A stretch of DNA of 64,000 nucleotides from Xiphophorus maculatus. Taxonomy: Eukaryota > Chordata > Actinopteri > Cyprinodontiformes > Poeciliidae. A program made the translations under genes and the position numbers. The stretch covers positions 21,510,968 through 21,574,967 of the forward strand of contig NC_036456.1 of the NCBI RefSeq assembly GCF_002775205.1, read 5' to 3'. This document shows positions 32,166 to 43,427 of the stretch, piece after piece (the first letter of the stretch is position 1; the number at the start of each line of letters is the position of its first letter). Under the pieces are notes generated by a model. The model saw only the letters and a program-made list of their open reading frames with translations. It was not told the DNA's origin and searched no databases.

Positions 32166-33640
32166 CTAGAACAGCACTCTAAAGGAACAATCCAACAGTA
32201 ACAGTCTGATTATTTTAACATTTATAATATTTTCTACCATCATAATGTTAAAATGATAATAATATTCAGTCATTTTGACAGAAAACCAAAATGAATTTGT
32301 GGTTTTATAACACAGGTTGTTAGAAAAGAGAAAACAGACAAGAAAACAGAATCACTGATAAAAGTGATTGATTTCTGATCGGTCTGATCAGTTCAGTCAC
32401 TAAGCTGCTTCTTAGCTGCAGTTTTAGATCCTATTAAACAGGAATGCACCGATGTGAAAACTTGGGCCAATAACTGATTATTTCCAACATCACAGAGATT
32501 AAATATATATTTCTTTACACTTTGGACTCTCTAACAGCAACCACACTACCTCTGTTCAGCACCAGGGGGCGCTGAAGGTTCTGAACAGGTTAGAACCGGC
32601 CTGAAGGAAAAGGCTGTGAAAGCAGAAAACATGGCGGTCTGCAACACATTTCCACCAGTAACCAGTAAACACTGGCCGCCTTCACAGGCCGCCTGCAACC
32701 CGCCCACCACATGAACATCAATTATTTTTATCACCAGCCGTTTTTCTCTCCTTATTTGGAGTCTTTTCAGACCCAAACGGTCCAGTCAAAGTCCCAGAAG
32801 CTCTGATCTGAGAACAGAAGCAGAAGTGGTCGGTGGTTTGCATCGTCACTCTGCAGCATGACGTGTTTCTGTGAAGTCAACTTCATTTCTACTTTATTAG
32901 ATTTGTTATAAAACTTGTTCAATCAAAACTTCAGACCCAAAAACAAGAAACTGAAAAGTTGAAAAGTTTACAGCAGAAAAATGAAGCAAGAATTAAAGCA
33001 GCTCTGAAAAATGAGACACTGACTGAATAAAAGGCAGTAATAATATAAAACACATTATGTTTTATGAATGACTTCCTCATTGTAGTTGTCATCTCCAGCA
33101 TTGCCTGGTTGTCTTGTTTCTGTTTAACATGAATCTAATTGTTTCCAGATGAATCTGTTAAATCTGTCCATCATGGCAGGAAACTTTAAACTCAACTTTT
33201 TCTGTTTGATTTCTGGTTTCCTGTCAGAAGTTCAGCTTCCTGCTGATGTCGGCTGGTTTCTGATCGTTTCTCTGCTTCTGGTTTCTGCTTATTTATTCTG
33301 ATCCTAATTTTAGAAACTGATAGTTTCTGTTCCTGTGATGAAATGAGATTCAGGCTGATAGAGACGAGAAGCTGATCAGTTTCTCTGCTCAGTTTAAACA
33401 TGTCGACATAAAACAATTTTTATTCATTATTTGGTTATTAGCTGCTGAGAGGAGATAAAACCTGATGCTGTTTATGTAGACAGATAAATTAAATGCATGA
33501 ACATCTGTAAAATAATCCCCATTTGAGTTTTGAATTCATTATTACTTGTTTCTTCAGACTCTAAAAAATAACATGAACAGAATCTAAAATGGAGGCCAGG
33601 AAATCCTCATTAGGAAACATTTTCTGATCAATCTGAAAAT
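32166..33640. other. Downstream flank of the Fc-receptor-like gene, no gene seen
   Basis: At 32441-32500 'gaatgcaccgatgtgaaaac...gggccaataactgat' looks like a decayed hAT end common in fish. No other clear structure was found; open frames at 32546-32776 and 33192-33416 look accidental. Confidence 0.35.
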
Positions 33641-35437
33641 CTAACAGAAACAAAAACACATGAACATAATCACCATTTCCTGTTCCTGGTTTGCTTTTCT
33701 TCTGTTTCCTCTGGAACATCCTGATGTTTCTGGAAGTGATGTCATCCTCTCCTCTTCCTCCTTCATCACCTGAAATAAATCCAAAGTTGCCAGGAAGTTT
33801 TTCAGGAAGATCTGAAAAGTTTCACTGAATGAAATCAAGAGATTTAACCAAGAGGTTTGTCTCACCTTAGGTTTGTTATGAAGTCGTTTCACCAGTAAAA
33901 CCAGAACAACCAGCAACACCAGGAAAACCAAAACACAACCAGATTTAACAAGGAGCTCCACTATGAGAAGGATGGAGGAAGAACCTGGACCAGGTGTGAC
34001 TGTAGACTCAGAGATGTTGGTGAGTTTCTCTAGAAAGAAGAAGCTGCTAAATAACCGTCTGCTGTAAACATCAAGACTCAGAGCTGAAGGAGAAGCTGCT
34101 CACCTGAGGAAGAGGAGGAGGAGGAAGGTGGAGAGGAGGAGGAGGAAGGTGGAGAGGTGGTTGGAGGTTTCTCTAGAATAAAGAGGTTTGATTAAATATA
34201 TCACCAGGTTGTGGATTCTCAGACATTATCAATGAGATTCACTGTTAGAGGATGACCTCTGACCTTTGACAGAGATCCTGCTGGATGGAGACTCTCCATG
34301 ACCTTTGACATTACATTTATAGAGGCCTTCATCAGATTTCTTCACTGAGTTGAGAATCTTGTTGCCAGTAGTTTCATCACCAATGAAGGAGCCATCTTTA
34401 TAGAAAGCAGCTGGGAGGTTGTGGGTTGGATTCTTTGCTCTGCAGCTCAGAGTGACGTCATCTCCCTCCATCACAGGGAGGACAGGACTCTGCAGGATCA
34501 CTGATCCACCTCAACACAGAGACAAACTACAGCATTTCATCCATTTCCACACAGCTTCAGCAACACTAACTCCACAGTCTGATCTTACCAGAGACAGAGA
34601 GCTGGATGCTGCTGCTGCTGCTGGAGGATCCAGACATGGACTCACACCAGTACAGACCAGTATCTGATGGGAACAGGTAACTGATGGTGCAGGTAGAAAC
34701 AGCTAAGTTACCAAATCCATCTCCACATCGGTTCCTGATCTCTCTGCTTGTGTTTCTCCTCACAGTCCATCCATCAGATCTGTTTTCATCCTCACAGGTC
34801 AGAATCACAGGTTCATATAGAAAGAACTGAGATCTGCTGGGACTCACAGTCAGACGAACTGGGAGGACTGGAAAGATACAATTATTATGATTTCACTTCT
34901 TAATAATAATAAATAACATTATATTCAGTAATTATCCAAATGAACTTTTTTCCACTATTTATAAATTCAGATGTAACCTTTAATCCAAACTACATCTCTG
35001 AATATTAAAAATCATTTTAATGTAACATAAATTTCCCAACCTGGATCTGTTGAGCAGCTCAGCAAGAAGATCAGAACTAGAGAGAAATAAAAAGATGTTT
35101 ATTAGAAATTAAAGCTCTGAAACTGTGTAATTCAGACTATTTTTATTTTGAAAAGCTTTACTTTAGTATTGACCTGCTTTTATTTCTAACATTATAACTG
35201 ATTGTTTTGTTCAGTTGTTTATTGAAACAGCTGATTCACTAAATTCATCTCCTGGCCCTTTATTAGACACCAGATCCATTTTATACACAGAAACATAAAG
35301 TCCACAGTAATTCTATTATCAGATGATCATTTAGTCAAATGTTTCCAGTGTCAGTCAGACAGAGAGAAATGCTGATCCAGCAGAAAGAGACTAAAACTGC
35401 TCTACTTACAGATCAGACAGTGAGATGTGCCTTCCAT
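33641..35437 (-). CDS. Fc-receptor-like Ig-superfamily receptor, seven coding exons
   Basis: The exons on the minus strand are 35437-35410, 35076-35041, 34867-34589, 34500-34264, 34172-34104, 34029-33866 and 33811-33641. All have AG/GT borders and compatible phases, for about 327 residues. Exons 1-2 split the signal peptide ([10 protein letters not shown]...), the second being only 36 bases, a layout typical of Fc receptor genes. Exon 3 is an Ig domain ([13 protein letters not shown]...DTGLYWC). Exon 4 is a second Ig domain ([10 protein letters not shown]...AAFYKDGSF...GLYKCNV). Exon 5 is a Ser/Pro stalk. Exon 6 holds the transmembrane helix ([17 protein letters not shown]) followed by KRLHNKPK. 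Exon 7 is a short tail; another frame there reads '[12 protein letters not shown]', so the tail frame is uncertain. It is likely a type I cell-surface receptor; the ligand is unknown. Confidence 0.8.
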
Positions 35438-36528
35438 TGTTCTTCTCAGTGATCTGACCTGACGATGTTTCACTGAAGCTGAGAAGCTGAAGCTGAGCCC
35501 GCCTTCTTCCTGCTGCTAGTCCGTCTGCTGCTCTATGGAGACACTGAGAGAGGAGGGGCTGCAGGTTACTGACACTTTCATCACTCATGGTTCCTTCACA
35601 AACTTCACTTTTCTTCCACTCTAATAGACCAAAGCAGTGTTTCTGCTGCTCAGGCCTCCTGACCAGCATGTTGGACATTTAGTGTCTCTGTCCACAACAG
35701 CTGGTTCTAATGACTGCAGAAGCTCCTCTGCAGCAGAATCAGGCAGTAGCCTGATCATCAGCCACTGATTCAGTTCAGCTCTGTGACAGAAGGGGAACAT
35801 AAAACCTGCAGGACAAAAGGACCTGAGGACCCAAATGACAGAAACACTGAATGAATCTGGACTAAAGGAACATGGAGGAGCTTCAGCTGGCAAACTGAGG
35901 AAGACTATGGAGAAGGTGATGGAGGTGATGAAGAAGAAAATGCTGAAGGCTGCTGATGCAGTAGAGATTAGGGAAGAGACGCAGACAGGCGCCCCCTAGT
36001 GGTAGCAACTGGAAGAAGATTATAATTAAGATCATTTTATAATAATTATTATAATGATAATAAACCTTCTGGGCTGGTTCCACTCAGGACCACAGAACCC
36101 ACAGCAAGCTTACTGGTTTCTCATTGGTTTGTTTTTGACTTTTTCTCAAATAAGTTTCTAAAAAACACAATTTCTCATCTTGGACTCATTGATAACTGAA
36201 ATATGTACATTGTAAATGTTTTTATTATAGTTGATAATGTTGCTTCTCATGTCTCCTTTATTTCCTTTTTCCTGTAGTTGATAGAGATGCAAATATATTA
36301 TTATGGTAAAGACATAAATCATAACTCTAACCCTGCTCTCCTCAACGCTGGAGCTTCACTCAGGGACCGTCAACAAATGTCCGACCCAAACTCTGCTGAC
36401 AAACTAATGTTAATAAAACCTTTGTGACCAACTGACACTAAAAGTGCTAATTCATGCTGTTACATGAGACACACTGTCCTCTGTGAAACTTGAGTCATAT
36501 TCAATATTTTAAACAATTTTAATATTCT
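35438..36528. other. Upstream flank of the Fc-receptor-like gene
   Basis: No further gene is recognised. 'gcgccccctagtgg' (around 35989) is a motif often found in repeats. The stretch 36030-36065 is an AT palindrome-like run (tataataattattataatga). A minus-strand frame at 35893-35621 has no recognisable domain. Confidence 0.35.
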
Positions 36529-36690
36529 AAGATGGCGGCGCGTGTAGACGCAGCGGCTCTGTGCTCACCGACTCGAAGTTTGTCTTTTCCACTCTGCTTG
36601 GTTAAAAACACCTAAAACCAACAACATGTACTGGCCAATGGTCAAGCAATCGGGGGAAGTCTGTCACAGGAGCGTTTCTGTGTCCACAGC
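36529..36690 (+). mobile_element. Possible LINE 5' end
   Basis: The start 'aagatggcggcgcgtgtaga' and the following '...cagcggctctgtgctcaccg' resemble the 5' ends of fish L2/Rex-type LINEs, which often begin with such a 'gatggcggcgcg' motif. It is cut by the element that begins at about 36700. Confidence 0.35.
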
Positions 36691-36717
36691 AACATTGTTA
36701 GACCTTTTATTGTAATT

Positions 36718-36762
36718 TTACAGTAACTTACTGGCAACAGTGTTGCCAGTAAGTTACTGTAA
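36718..36762. repeat. 45-bp perfect palindrome
   Basis: The 22-base arm starting 'ttacagtaacttactgg' (36718-36739) and its exact reverse complement (36741-36762) are separated by one base. It is at the left end of the TTACTGTAA-rich element. Confidence 0.9.
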
Positions 36763-37878
36763 TTACCATTCTACAGTACCTTTACTGTTATGATATTTCA
36801 CAGTTAATTTTTACTGTGAGTGTGCTTTACAGTTATAACTGCATTACTGTAAATGTAGGTTCTAGTATAATACAGTAATTGTATTTTACAGGAAAGCTGG
36901 TCTACTGTAAACTTGTTTCACAACATAATGTCAGAGTTTTACTGTAAATTAAAGTTTACATTTTTTAAATATAAGAATATTTTACCATAAACCAAAAAAT
37001 TTCATAAAAGAAATGTTAGTCCAAGTACTGTGAATAACAGGTATTTATTTTCAGCAGATTTGTAGAAATAAAATCCATTTACATATTCGCAATGTCATAA
37101 AAAACAATGTCACAATACAATATAATGTGCTATAAAACAACAAAACCATAGAACACATTTCCTACATCAGAAGAACTTTTATTCCATTCGTCAAACAAAA
37201 TCAGTGGGATCCATCTTGTGGAAGCTGAACTGTAAAGAATAAGACAGACAATGTGGGAGGTCATGAGATGGTCAGGAAGTTATCTACATTTTCAAATCGA
37301 CAGGAAGTTGACAAATTAAGCTGAAGTGACAATGTTCACATGCATAAAATCTTTGTCATAAAGCAGCATTAAGTTGATAATTTGTTTTAAAAAAAAATCA
37401 ATTGGACTGAAGTGATAATAGAAGCTGCATAAAGAATGAGCAGGACTGGCTTCACTTCAGGTTTTTGGATTGTTTATGGCAAAAGCAGTCAGTCTTCAGT
37501 AATTCAAAAGATTGCGTACTACAAATGTCCCCAAGGGGACGATGAAGTACAACAATCTTTTTAGTCATTTTGTTGGTGCTGACGGATTACTGCAAAGGTG
37601 TGCCTAATAAACTGAAAACTGCATAGTATAAAAATACACCACACTTAAACGACTACACACTTATACATTTCTGTGATTTATTAAGAGATGCAGCGACATC
37701 CACTTTTTACCACGGACACAGAAAAGATGCAGGCTACTCTAAAGGGCTATTGTGTAGGAATCACATGCCATTTATAAATAATCATTAAAATCAGATTAAA
37801 AAGGCTAAAGTAAAGTCAGAGCATGCAAGATAGGAGGAAAAGACAACAAAATAATAAACATTTGGTAAAATACTTACC

Positions 37879-38352
37879 TAGTTGGAAGTCCTCCATTCAA
37901 ATTCAGCAAGTTGTTGGAAGAAGGTGGTGATCTGGGAGTTGACACTGACTACTTTCTTCTTGACAAGACTTCCCGTCTTGCGGCTTGTACCGACTTTGGC
38001 TGTGCATTTGGTACCAACATCTGGATTGATCCTCACAAAGAATCTTTTAACAGAAATAAAATATATTAATTGTATTTTTTAATGAAGACGTACAATACAG
38101 CAATCAGCTATGGTTCTTCATCATCAGTCAAACTGTCATTAAATTTAATTCATAAATGGCTTGGTGTAGAGTACTTGCCATTGTATCATCTCCAGCGTGG
38201 TGGATGCTGACTCCTGATACTCCAGATTGAAGACATAATATGACCCAAAAAAGACAGCAAGGACGCTGGCAAAGTCATGCAGTTGCTCAGGCTGGAAAAA
38301 TACCTTCTCCTCCATACTGACCATCCACCGGGTTGCAGACATCAAGCTATTT
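37879..38352 (-). pseudogene. C-terminal exons of a SAM-domain-3-like gene (element-borne)
   Basis: Exon 38352-38177 follows 'tctattttag' and encodes 'GNSLMSATRWMVSMEEKVFF' and 'FGSYYVFNLEYQESASTTLE'. A further exon (about 38043-37879, after 'tctgttaaaag') encodes 'FVRINPDVGTK' and '...QQLAEFEW' before a stop. An upstream exon at about 38530-38470 ends '...TPRVIMLG' at a 'gtaag' donor. These match, in order, the conserved C-terminal part of many fish genes annotated as SAM-domain-containing protein 3-like, which are multicopy and partly transposon-linked. The donor at 38176 and the acceptor of the next exon do not keep frame as I read them, so this copy may be dead. Confidence 0.55.
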
Positions 38353-38733
38353 CCTAAAATAGACAAACCCTTGTCAGGCTAACGCTAGTGAGTAAAAGTA
38401 CAGACTACCATAACAATTACATACATTGCTACGAAAAAATTATAGTGATAGAAAATATTCCTCTTACCAAGCATGATTACCCTTGGTGTAGTGGGTAAGG
38501 TCATTTCCATTTCAACAGACATCTTGGTGGAAGATACCTTTAAAACATAAAAGGAAAACTCTCTTAAATATGAATTACTGGTAGTAATTTATATTTAAAG
38601 GGCCAGTTCACTCAGATTACAACAGGTTTTTGAGAACCTCATCCCGGAGACTAGACTAGATTTTACTCCTACATCCTGCTACCACTCTGAAACAGCGGAT
38701 GTGAATGACAGTTTGTGGGGCTAAATGCATTTT

Positions 38734-39081
38734 TTAAAGCATTACATTCCACAAGTGTTCAGTCTGACTTCTACAATGGCGGTGACTCCTGTGCATGTGG
38801 GACCTGAATGCAGAAAATGTTCTGAAGGAAGCAGGACATTGCTCTATTCCACATGCAAACCGATAATTAGCTGTGTGTTGATGTTTCTTCACATGACTAC
38901 AAAATTCTGTAAATTCTGAAGTACAAATGCTGCAGAATTTACACCTGTACATAGTTGCACCTGTTAGTACTGACTTAACTTTAAATTTACAGGAGCATGG
39001 TTTAAACATGTGAACAGTCCTTATATGTAACCAGGGTTGGAAATTAACTTTTTTGTCCACCTGCCACTGTGGCTGAACCAA
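38734..39081 (-). CDS. C2H2 zinc-finger ORF
   Basis: The 115-residue frame includes two zinc-finger-like units: 'YRCKFCSICTSEFTEFCSH' with later His residues, and 'CGIEQCPASFRTFSAFRSH' followed by 'MHRSH', which fits C-x4-C-x12-H-x4-H. It lies upstream of the SAM-3-like exons on the same strand and is probably the N-terminal part of the same element-borne gene. The start codon is uncertain, since the fingers begin well inside the frame. Confidence 0.55.
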   Translation of the reverse strand: MVQPQWQVDKKVNFQPWLHIRTVHMFKPCSCKFKVKSVLTGATMYRCKFCSICTSEFTEFCSHVKKHQHTANYRFACGIEQCPASFRTFSAFRSHMHRSHRHCRSQTEHLWNVML

Positions 39082-39854
39082 CTCAAAAAATAACAGAAAC
39101 TACTTTAATGTTTTTCACCTTTGTCCTCATTTACAGACTCTTATACACTATGTTGGAGATGTAATGGTACTTTAGCAGGCTAACCAGCTGTAGCAAGCTC
39201 AAAGTTATAGATTAGGTTAGCTGCTCCTCTACATTTCCAGACTATTTTGTGGCTTCAAATATGTTTGAAGAGCTTTTTACCTGTTGTCTTGTCTTTTGAA
39301 GAGTTGAAGCTATGTTAGCAGTCAGCAGGACAGAACTGCACAGCCACTTGGAGGGAAAAAGCTTGGGAGTTAAAAAAAAAGGTCATCTGAAGAAAAGAAA
39401 AAAAAGAACAAAGTTAGAAATTCATCCTTGCTGACCTACGTAGCTAATCTGCACTTTTAACATCTGCAAGATCATGGTTTAAACAAATGAACAGTCATTA
39501 GATGTAAAAAAAAAAAAGAGAAGGGGGGGGGATCAATTATCAGTTAAGGTTATATTGTTCGACAAAGGATGTAACAACAATGCTAACAGACACTCAGCAC
39601 TGAGCTCATCTCAACCCAAAGCCGCCCGAGGAAGATTAAGCGGCAAAAGTCAAGCTAAAACCTTCAGCGGTAAAATTAGCACCTTTGCTAACGTTAATTC
39701 CGAACCAGCTCAAAAAATAACACCATCATATTTTCCTTTCTTTCACCTCATTTACAGACACGTAACTTATAAGGTTGCAATATGCCAGTTATATAAAACA
39801 CCAGAGTTAGTAAAGGTAACGTTATTTTACCAGGCTAACCAGCACAAACGAGCT

Positions 39855-39889
39855 CATGCTATAATGCTAAGTTATAGCATTATAGCATG
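39855..39889. repeat. Perfect 15-bp hairpin
   Basis: The arms 'catgctataatgcta' and its exact reverse complement flank a 5-base loop. Confidence 0.8.
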
Positions 39890-40248
39890 ATGCTATAAGT
39901 TACGTTAACTCCATCTAAAATGTACATTTCCAGACTAGGCTTTGGCTTCAAACAGTTTTCTAAGAAGTGTTTTTTTACCTGTCTTGAAGAGCTGAAGCAG
40001 TGTGAGCCCACAGCACGGAGACAGAGCTGCACTTGCACTTGGAGAGAAAAGCTTCGGAGTTTAAAACAAACGTCATCAGAAAACAGTTGGAAGCGAAGCC
40101 ACGCTTGATGACGTAGCTAGATAAACTGCATATTAATGTTAGCTAGGATGTGAAAAAAACAAAAGTACATGCTCTCTTTCTGCCTTAAAAACATGTTAAC
40201 CACTAAAGGAGTAAAAATACAGAAACAGGGAACCACGATGAAGCAGCT

Positions 40249-41117
40249 ATGATGACCGTTGGAAATCAAATATAATTCTTACTGTATATTATAAGTACAG
40301 CACCACTACTGTAATGTGTAAACAGTAAATTACTGCAAATTCAAAACATACAGTAAATTACTGTAATACTATGTACTATACCCATAATGCAATGCAAACT
40401 ACAGTAACTACTTGTAAAGATGTCTTATGGTAGGGTGACCAAACGTCCGTATTTCCCGGGACATGTCCGTATTTCACGTCCTGTCCCGGGCGTCCCGGGG
40501 TTTTTTTAGAAAGTGAGGAAATGTCCTGTTTTTTAAATTACCTTCATTGGACCATTATATTTACAGGCACTAGGGCACTGCGCACGGCCCTGCGTGTGAC
40601 GTAATCCCTGAGCCGCGTCAGTGCGGGCAGCCCTGTTCTTAATCAGAAGATAGATAGCGTGGCTGTCAGTACGAAAACAACATACGAAAGCGCAAATGTA
40701 TGTTTACCTACTATTTACAAAAGAGTTTCCCCGTTTTCATACCCCCCCACCCCCCTCGCTACAACGTGTCCTGGTTTTCCCAACTGAAAATATGGTCACC
40801 CTATTTATGGTAGCTTTACTGGGCATTTTGTGGTATTTAACTGTAATAAATACAGCAAAGGCTAGCAGTGTATGATGACCGTTGGGAATCAAATATAATT
40901 CTTACTGTATATTATAAGTACAGTACCACTACTGTAATGTGTAAACAGTAAATTACTGCAAATTCAAAACATACAGTAAGTTACTGTAATACTATGTACT
41001 ATACCCATAATGCAATGCAAATTACAGTAACTACTTGTAAAGATGTCTTATGGTAGTTTTACTGGGCATTTTGTGGTATTTAACTGTAGAAAATACAGCA
41101 AAGGATAACAGTGTAGA
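40249..41117. repeat. Tandem duplication of ~260 bp, first copy split by a MITE
   Basis: Copy 1 is 40249-40440 continued at about 40803-40870. Copy 2 is 40872-41117. Both read 'gatgaccgttgg...' to '...atacagcaaagg' with only scattered differences. Copy 2 shows the uninterrupted site of the MITE in copy 1. Confidence 0.9.
40433..40802. mobile_element. 370-bp hAT-type MITE, ends 'gggtgacca'
   Basis: Its inverted ends are 'tagggtgacca' and 'tggtcaccc(ta)'. Comparison with the uninterrupted duplicate at about 41050 shows the insertion duplicated about 8 bases (ttatggta). The ends match those of the hAT 5' part at 13611, so that family could have mobilised it. It has no coding sequence. Confidence 0.88.
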
Positions 41118-42345
41118 TGAAGATGAGCTGCTTTCTGTTGGAGGAAGGCTGCAACAATCTGAACTTTCATACAGAGAAAGACACCCATGGATTTTGCCTG
41201 GTCATCACAGATACACAGAAATGTTGGTGCAGTGTCAACATGAGAAAATGATGCATGCAGGTATACGAGACACCTTAGTGCAAACTAGAGAAAGATATTG
41301 GATTGTGAGAGCACGCCAAGTAGTCAAGAAGGTTGTCTCAAGATGCACATTTTGTAAGAAATTCAACGCCAAGGCAGGACAACAGACTACTGCACCACTG
41401 CCAAAAAATAGAATAACAGAATCTCCACCATTCAATGTCACAGGTGTGGACTTTGCTGGGCCGCTCTATGTAAAGGAACAAGGTTCCATGAGAAAATCAT
41501 ATGTTGCACTGTTTACCTGTGCTGTAACTAGAGCAGTGCACTTGGAGCTGGTTTCAGATCTGTCCACGAAAAACTTTCTGCTGGCTCTAAAAAGATTCAT
41601 CTCAAGAAGAGGTTTGTGTAAAGTGGTCTACTCAGATAACGCCATGACATTCAAGAGAGCTGAACAGGATTTAAAGAAGCTCTGGGAGAGCATTAAAGAC
41701 CCACAGCTGCGAAACTTCTTCTCTGAGAAGGGCATCACCTGGAGATTCATTGCTGAACGAGCATCCTGGTGGGGAGGATTCTGGGAGAGACTCGTCAGGT
41801 CAGTAAAAGTAATTCTACGAAAGGTACTCGGCAGAGCAAAACTAAGTTTTGAAGAAATGTGGACGACCCTTACTGAAGCAGAGGCTATAATAAATTCTAG
41901 ACCTCTGACATACATGCACAATGAGGTGGATGAGCCACAGCCTCTGACACCTGCTCACTTCTTAGTGGGTCAAAGACTCACTAGTTTGCCTCCAAGAGCA
42001 TTCCCAGCTGATACCAAGCATCCAACAGCAACCAAGGAAGAGATGACCCGGAGATGGCGGTACAGGCAAAGACTCATGACCAACTTCTGGAATCGATGGA
42101 GGAAGGAATACTTGTTGGACTTAAGATCAGCGCATCGTTGCGACACCCCGACGCCGTCCAAGCTGCAGGTGGGAGACATAGTGCTCATTGGAGAGGACAA
42201 GACTCCGAGGCAGAGCTGGAAGCTGGGGAGAATTGAAGAACTGTTTCCAGGCCGTGACGGGCTGGTGAGATCGTGTGCTGTCCGAACGACAGCTGGGACT
42301 GTATGGCGGAGACCAGTCCAACTGCTATATCCTTTGGAAATTTAG
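41117..42345 (+). CDS. pol: BEL/Pao integrase, C-terminal part of pol
   Basis: The frame carries an HHCC zinc-binding segment ('HAGIRDTLVQTRERYW...CTFC') and a DDE integrase core: Asp in 'VTGVDFAGPLYV', Asp in 'VVYSDNAMTF' and Glu in 'SWWGGFWERLVRSVK'. The 'ERASWWGGFWERLV' and 'EAEAIINSRPLTY' motifs are typical of BEL/Pao elements. The protease and RT parts are missing; the frame joins the end of the TTACTGTAA-rich element at about 41117. It ends with a stop at 42343-42345, 28 bases before the LTR. Confidence 0.93.
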
Positions 42346-42360
42346 ATAAACTGTTGTTTT

Positions 42361-42373
42361 TCGGGGGGGAGGA
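42361..42373 (+). other. BEL/Pao polypurine tract
   Basis: The purine run 'cggggggga gga' lies directly before the LTR start TGTTGAGAAT, the expected plus-strand priming site. Confidence 0.7.
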
Positions 42374-42756
42374 TGTTGAGAATTTGTTTTGGGTTTAAGC
42401 AGGTTTTGCTTAAGACTTATTATTTGGGATACTATAATTTAATATGAGTTTAGTTGCAGTTGTTTCATAAATCTAGTTAGCATTTGATAGTTAGTATCTG
42501 GTTCAAAAATGACTATTGTGGACCTTTAACAGAATGGACTCTATATCCCATGATGCTTTAGAACTAGTAGAAGAAGAACTTGAGGTTAGAGGAAGAAGTG
42601 AGCTTAGGACCGTTGGGTTTTTTTTTCCGAGAAAAGAGCTGTTAGCTGAATGACTAAACTCTGTACGATTCGTTCATCCCTTTTTTAATTCACTAAAGTT
42701 CATCTGAATAATCCATCCGACTCCTTTTCGTCTTTCAATTAGTCGAATATACAACA
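42374..42756 (+). mobile_element. BEL/Pao 3' LTR (383 bp)
   Basis: It starts 'tgttgagaat' after the polypurine tract and ends '...atacaaca', giving TGTTG/CAACA inverted ends. LINE coding sequence follows directly. The 5' LTR is not in the window. Confidence 0.82.
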
Positions 42757-43172
42757 GGTGATGAGGAAGGTGAACCCAAGGAAGGCTGCGGGACCTGACG
42801 GTGTGTCGGGACGGGTGCTTAAAGACTGTGCAGACCAGCTGGCTGGAATCTTCACAAAGATTTTTAACCAGTCCCTGTCTCAAGCCACTGTCCCTCCCTG
42901 CCTAAAGTCCTCTACCATTGTCCCCCTGCCGAAAAGAACCAACATCAACACCCTGAACAACTACCGTCCAGTGGCACTCACACCGATCATCATGAAGTGC
43001 TTGGAGAGACTGGTGCGGAGTCACATCCTCGCTGGCCTGCCTGCTGAGCTGGACCCTCTCCAATTTGCCTACAAAGCAAAGAGGTCCACAGAGGACGCTG
43101 TATCCACAGCACTTCATGCTGCCCTGACCCACTTAGAGAAGCAGGGGAGCTACGTCAGAATGCTCTTCGGTC
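42757..43172 (+). mobile_element. LINE reverse-transcriptase fragment (L2/Rex-type)
   Basis: The frame 42758-43177 encodes '[20 protein letters not shown]', '[20 protein letters not shown]' and '[15 protein letters not shown]', the N-terminal part of an L2/Rex-type RT, before its catalytic motif. It is cut at both sides: by the BEL LTR on the left and at '...VRMLF' on the right. Confidence 0.88.
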
Positions 43173-43427
43173 TTTAATTTAAATTGTATTACACCTCATT
43201 AAAACATTTGAAATCTGTTTCTGCAAAAAAGTAACTGCCAGTGTCTCTACTTTTCTTTTGTTTTAAAATCTTGCCCTATTGTTATTCATTTGTCTTACTA
43301 TTTATGTGCTTGTCTTTAGTCTTAGCTCCATGTTTTTGTTTATTTTTTCTACCTATGTTGCAATGTTCTTATACCTCAACCAGTCTTTGTATACTGTTTG
43401 TTTAATAAGAAAAAATAATTTAAAAAA
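43173..43427 (+). repeat. AT-rich segment, possible L1 3' end with A-rich tail
   Basis: No coding sequence. The right end 'aataagaaaaaataatttaaaaaaag' may be a poly(A)-like tail, which would make this a LINE 3' end inserted in the gypsy LTR fragment that follows. Confidence 0.3.

Larger units (their letters stand above)
36700..41117 (-). mobile_element. Unassigned ~4.4-kb element with TTACTGTAA palindromes at both ends
   Basis: Both ends are dense in TTACTGTAA/TTACAGTAA motifs (36715-36960 and 40270-41060). The interior carries minus-strand coding remnants: a C2H2 zinc-finger frame (39081-38734) and downstream exons (38352-38177 and about 38043-37879) whose products resemble the C-terminal region of fish SAM-domain-protein-3-like genes ('FGSYYVFNLEYQESASTTLE' and 'INPDVGTK'). 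The right end is a tandem duplication of ~260 bp, one copy of which holds a MITE. Calling all of this one element is inference from the matching end motifs; I cannot place it in a named superfamily. Confidence 0.5.

Noticed and set aside
35621-35893. 90-codon minus-strand frame upstream of the Fc-receptor-like gene
   Set aside because: No domain, no convincing splice link to the receptor exons.
39555-39890. 111-codon plus-strand frame in the TTACTGTAA-rich element
   Set aside because: Composition is unremarkable and it opposes the element's coding strand; no domain seen.
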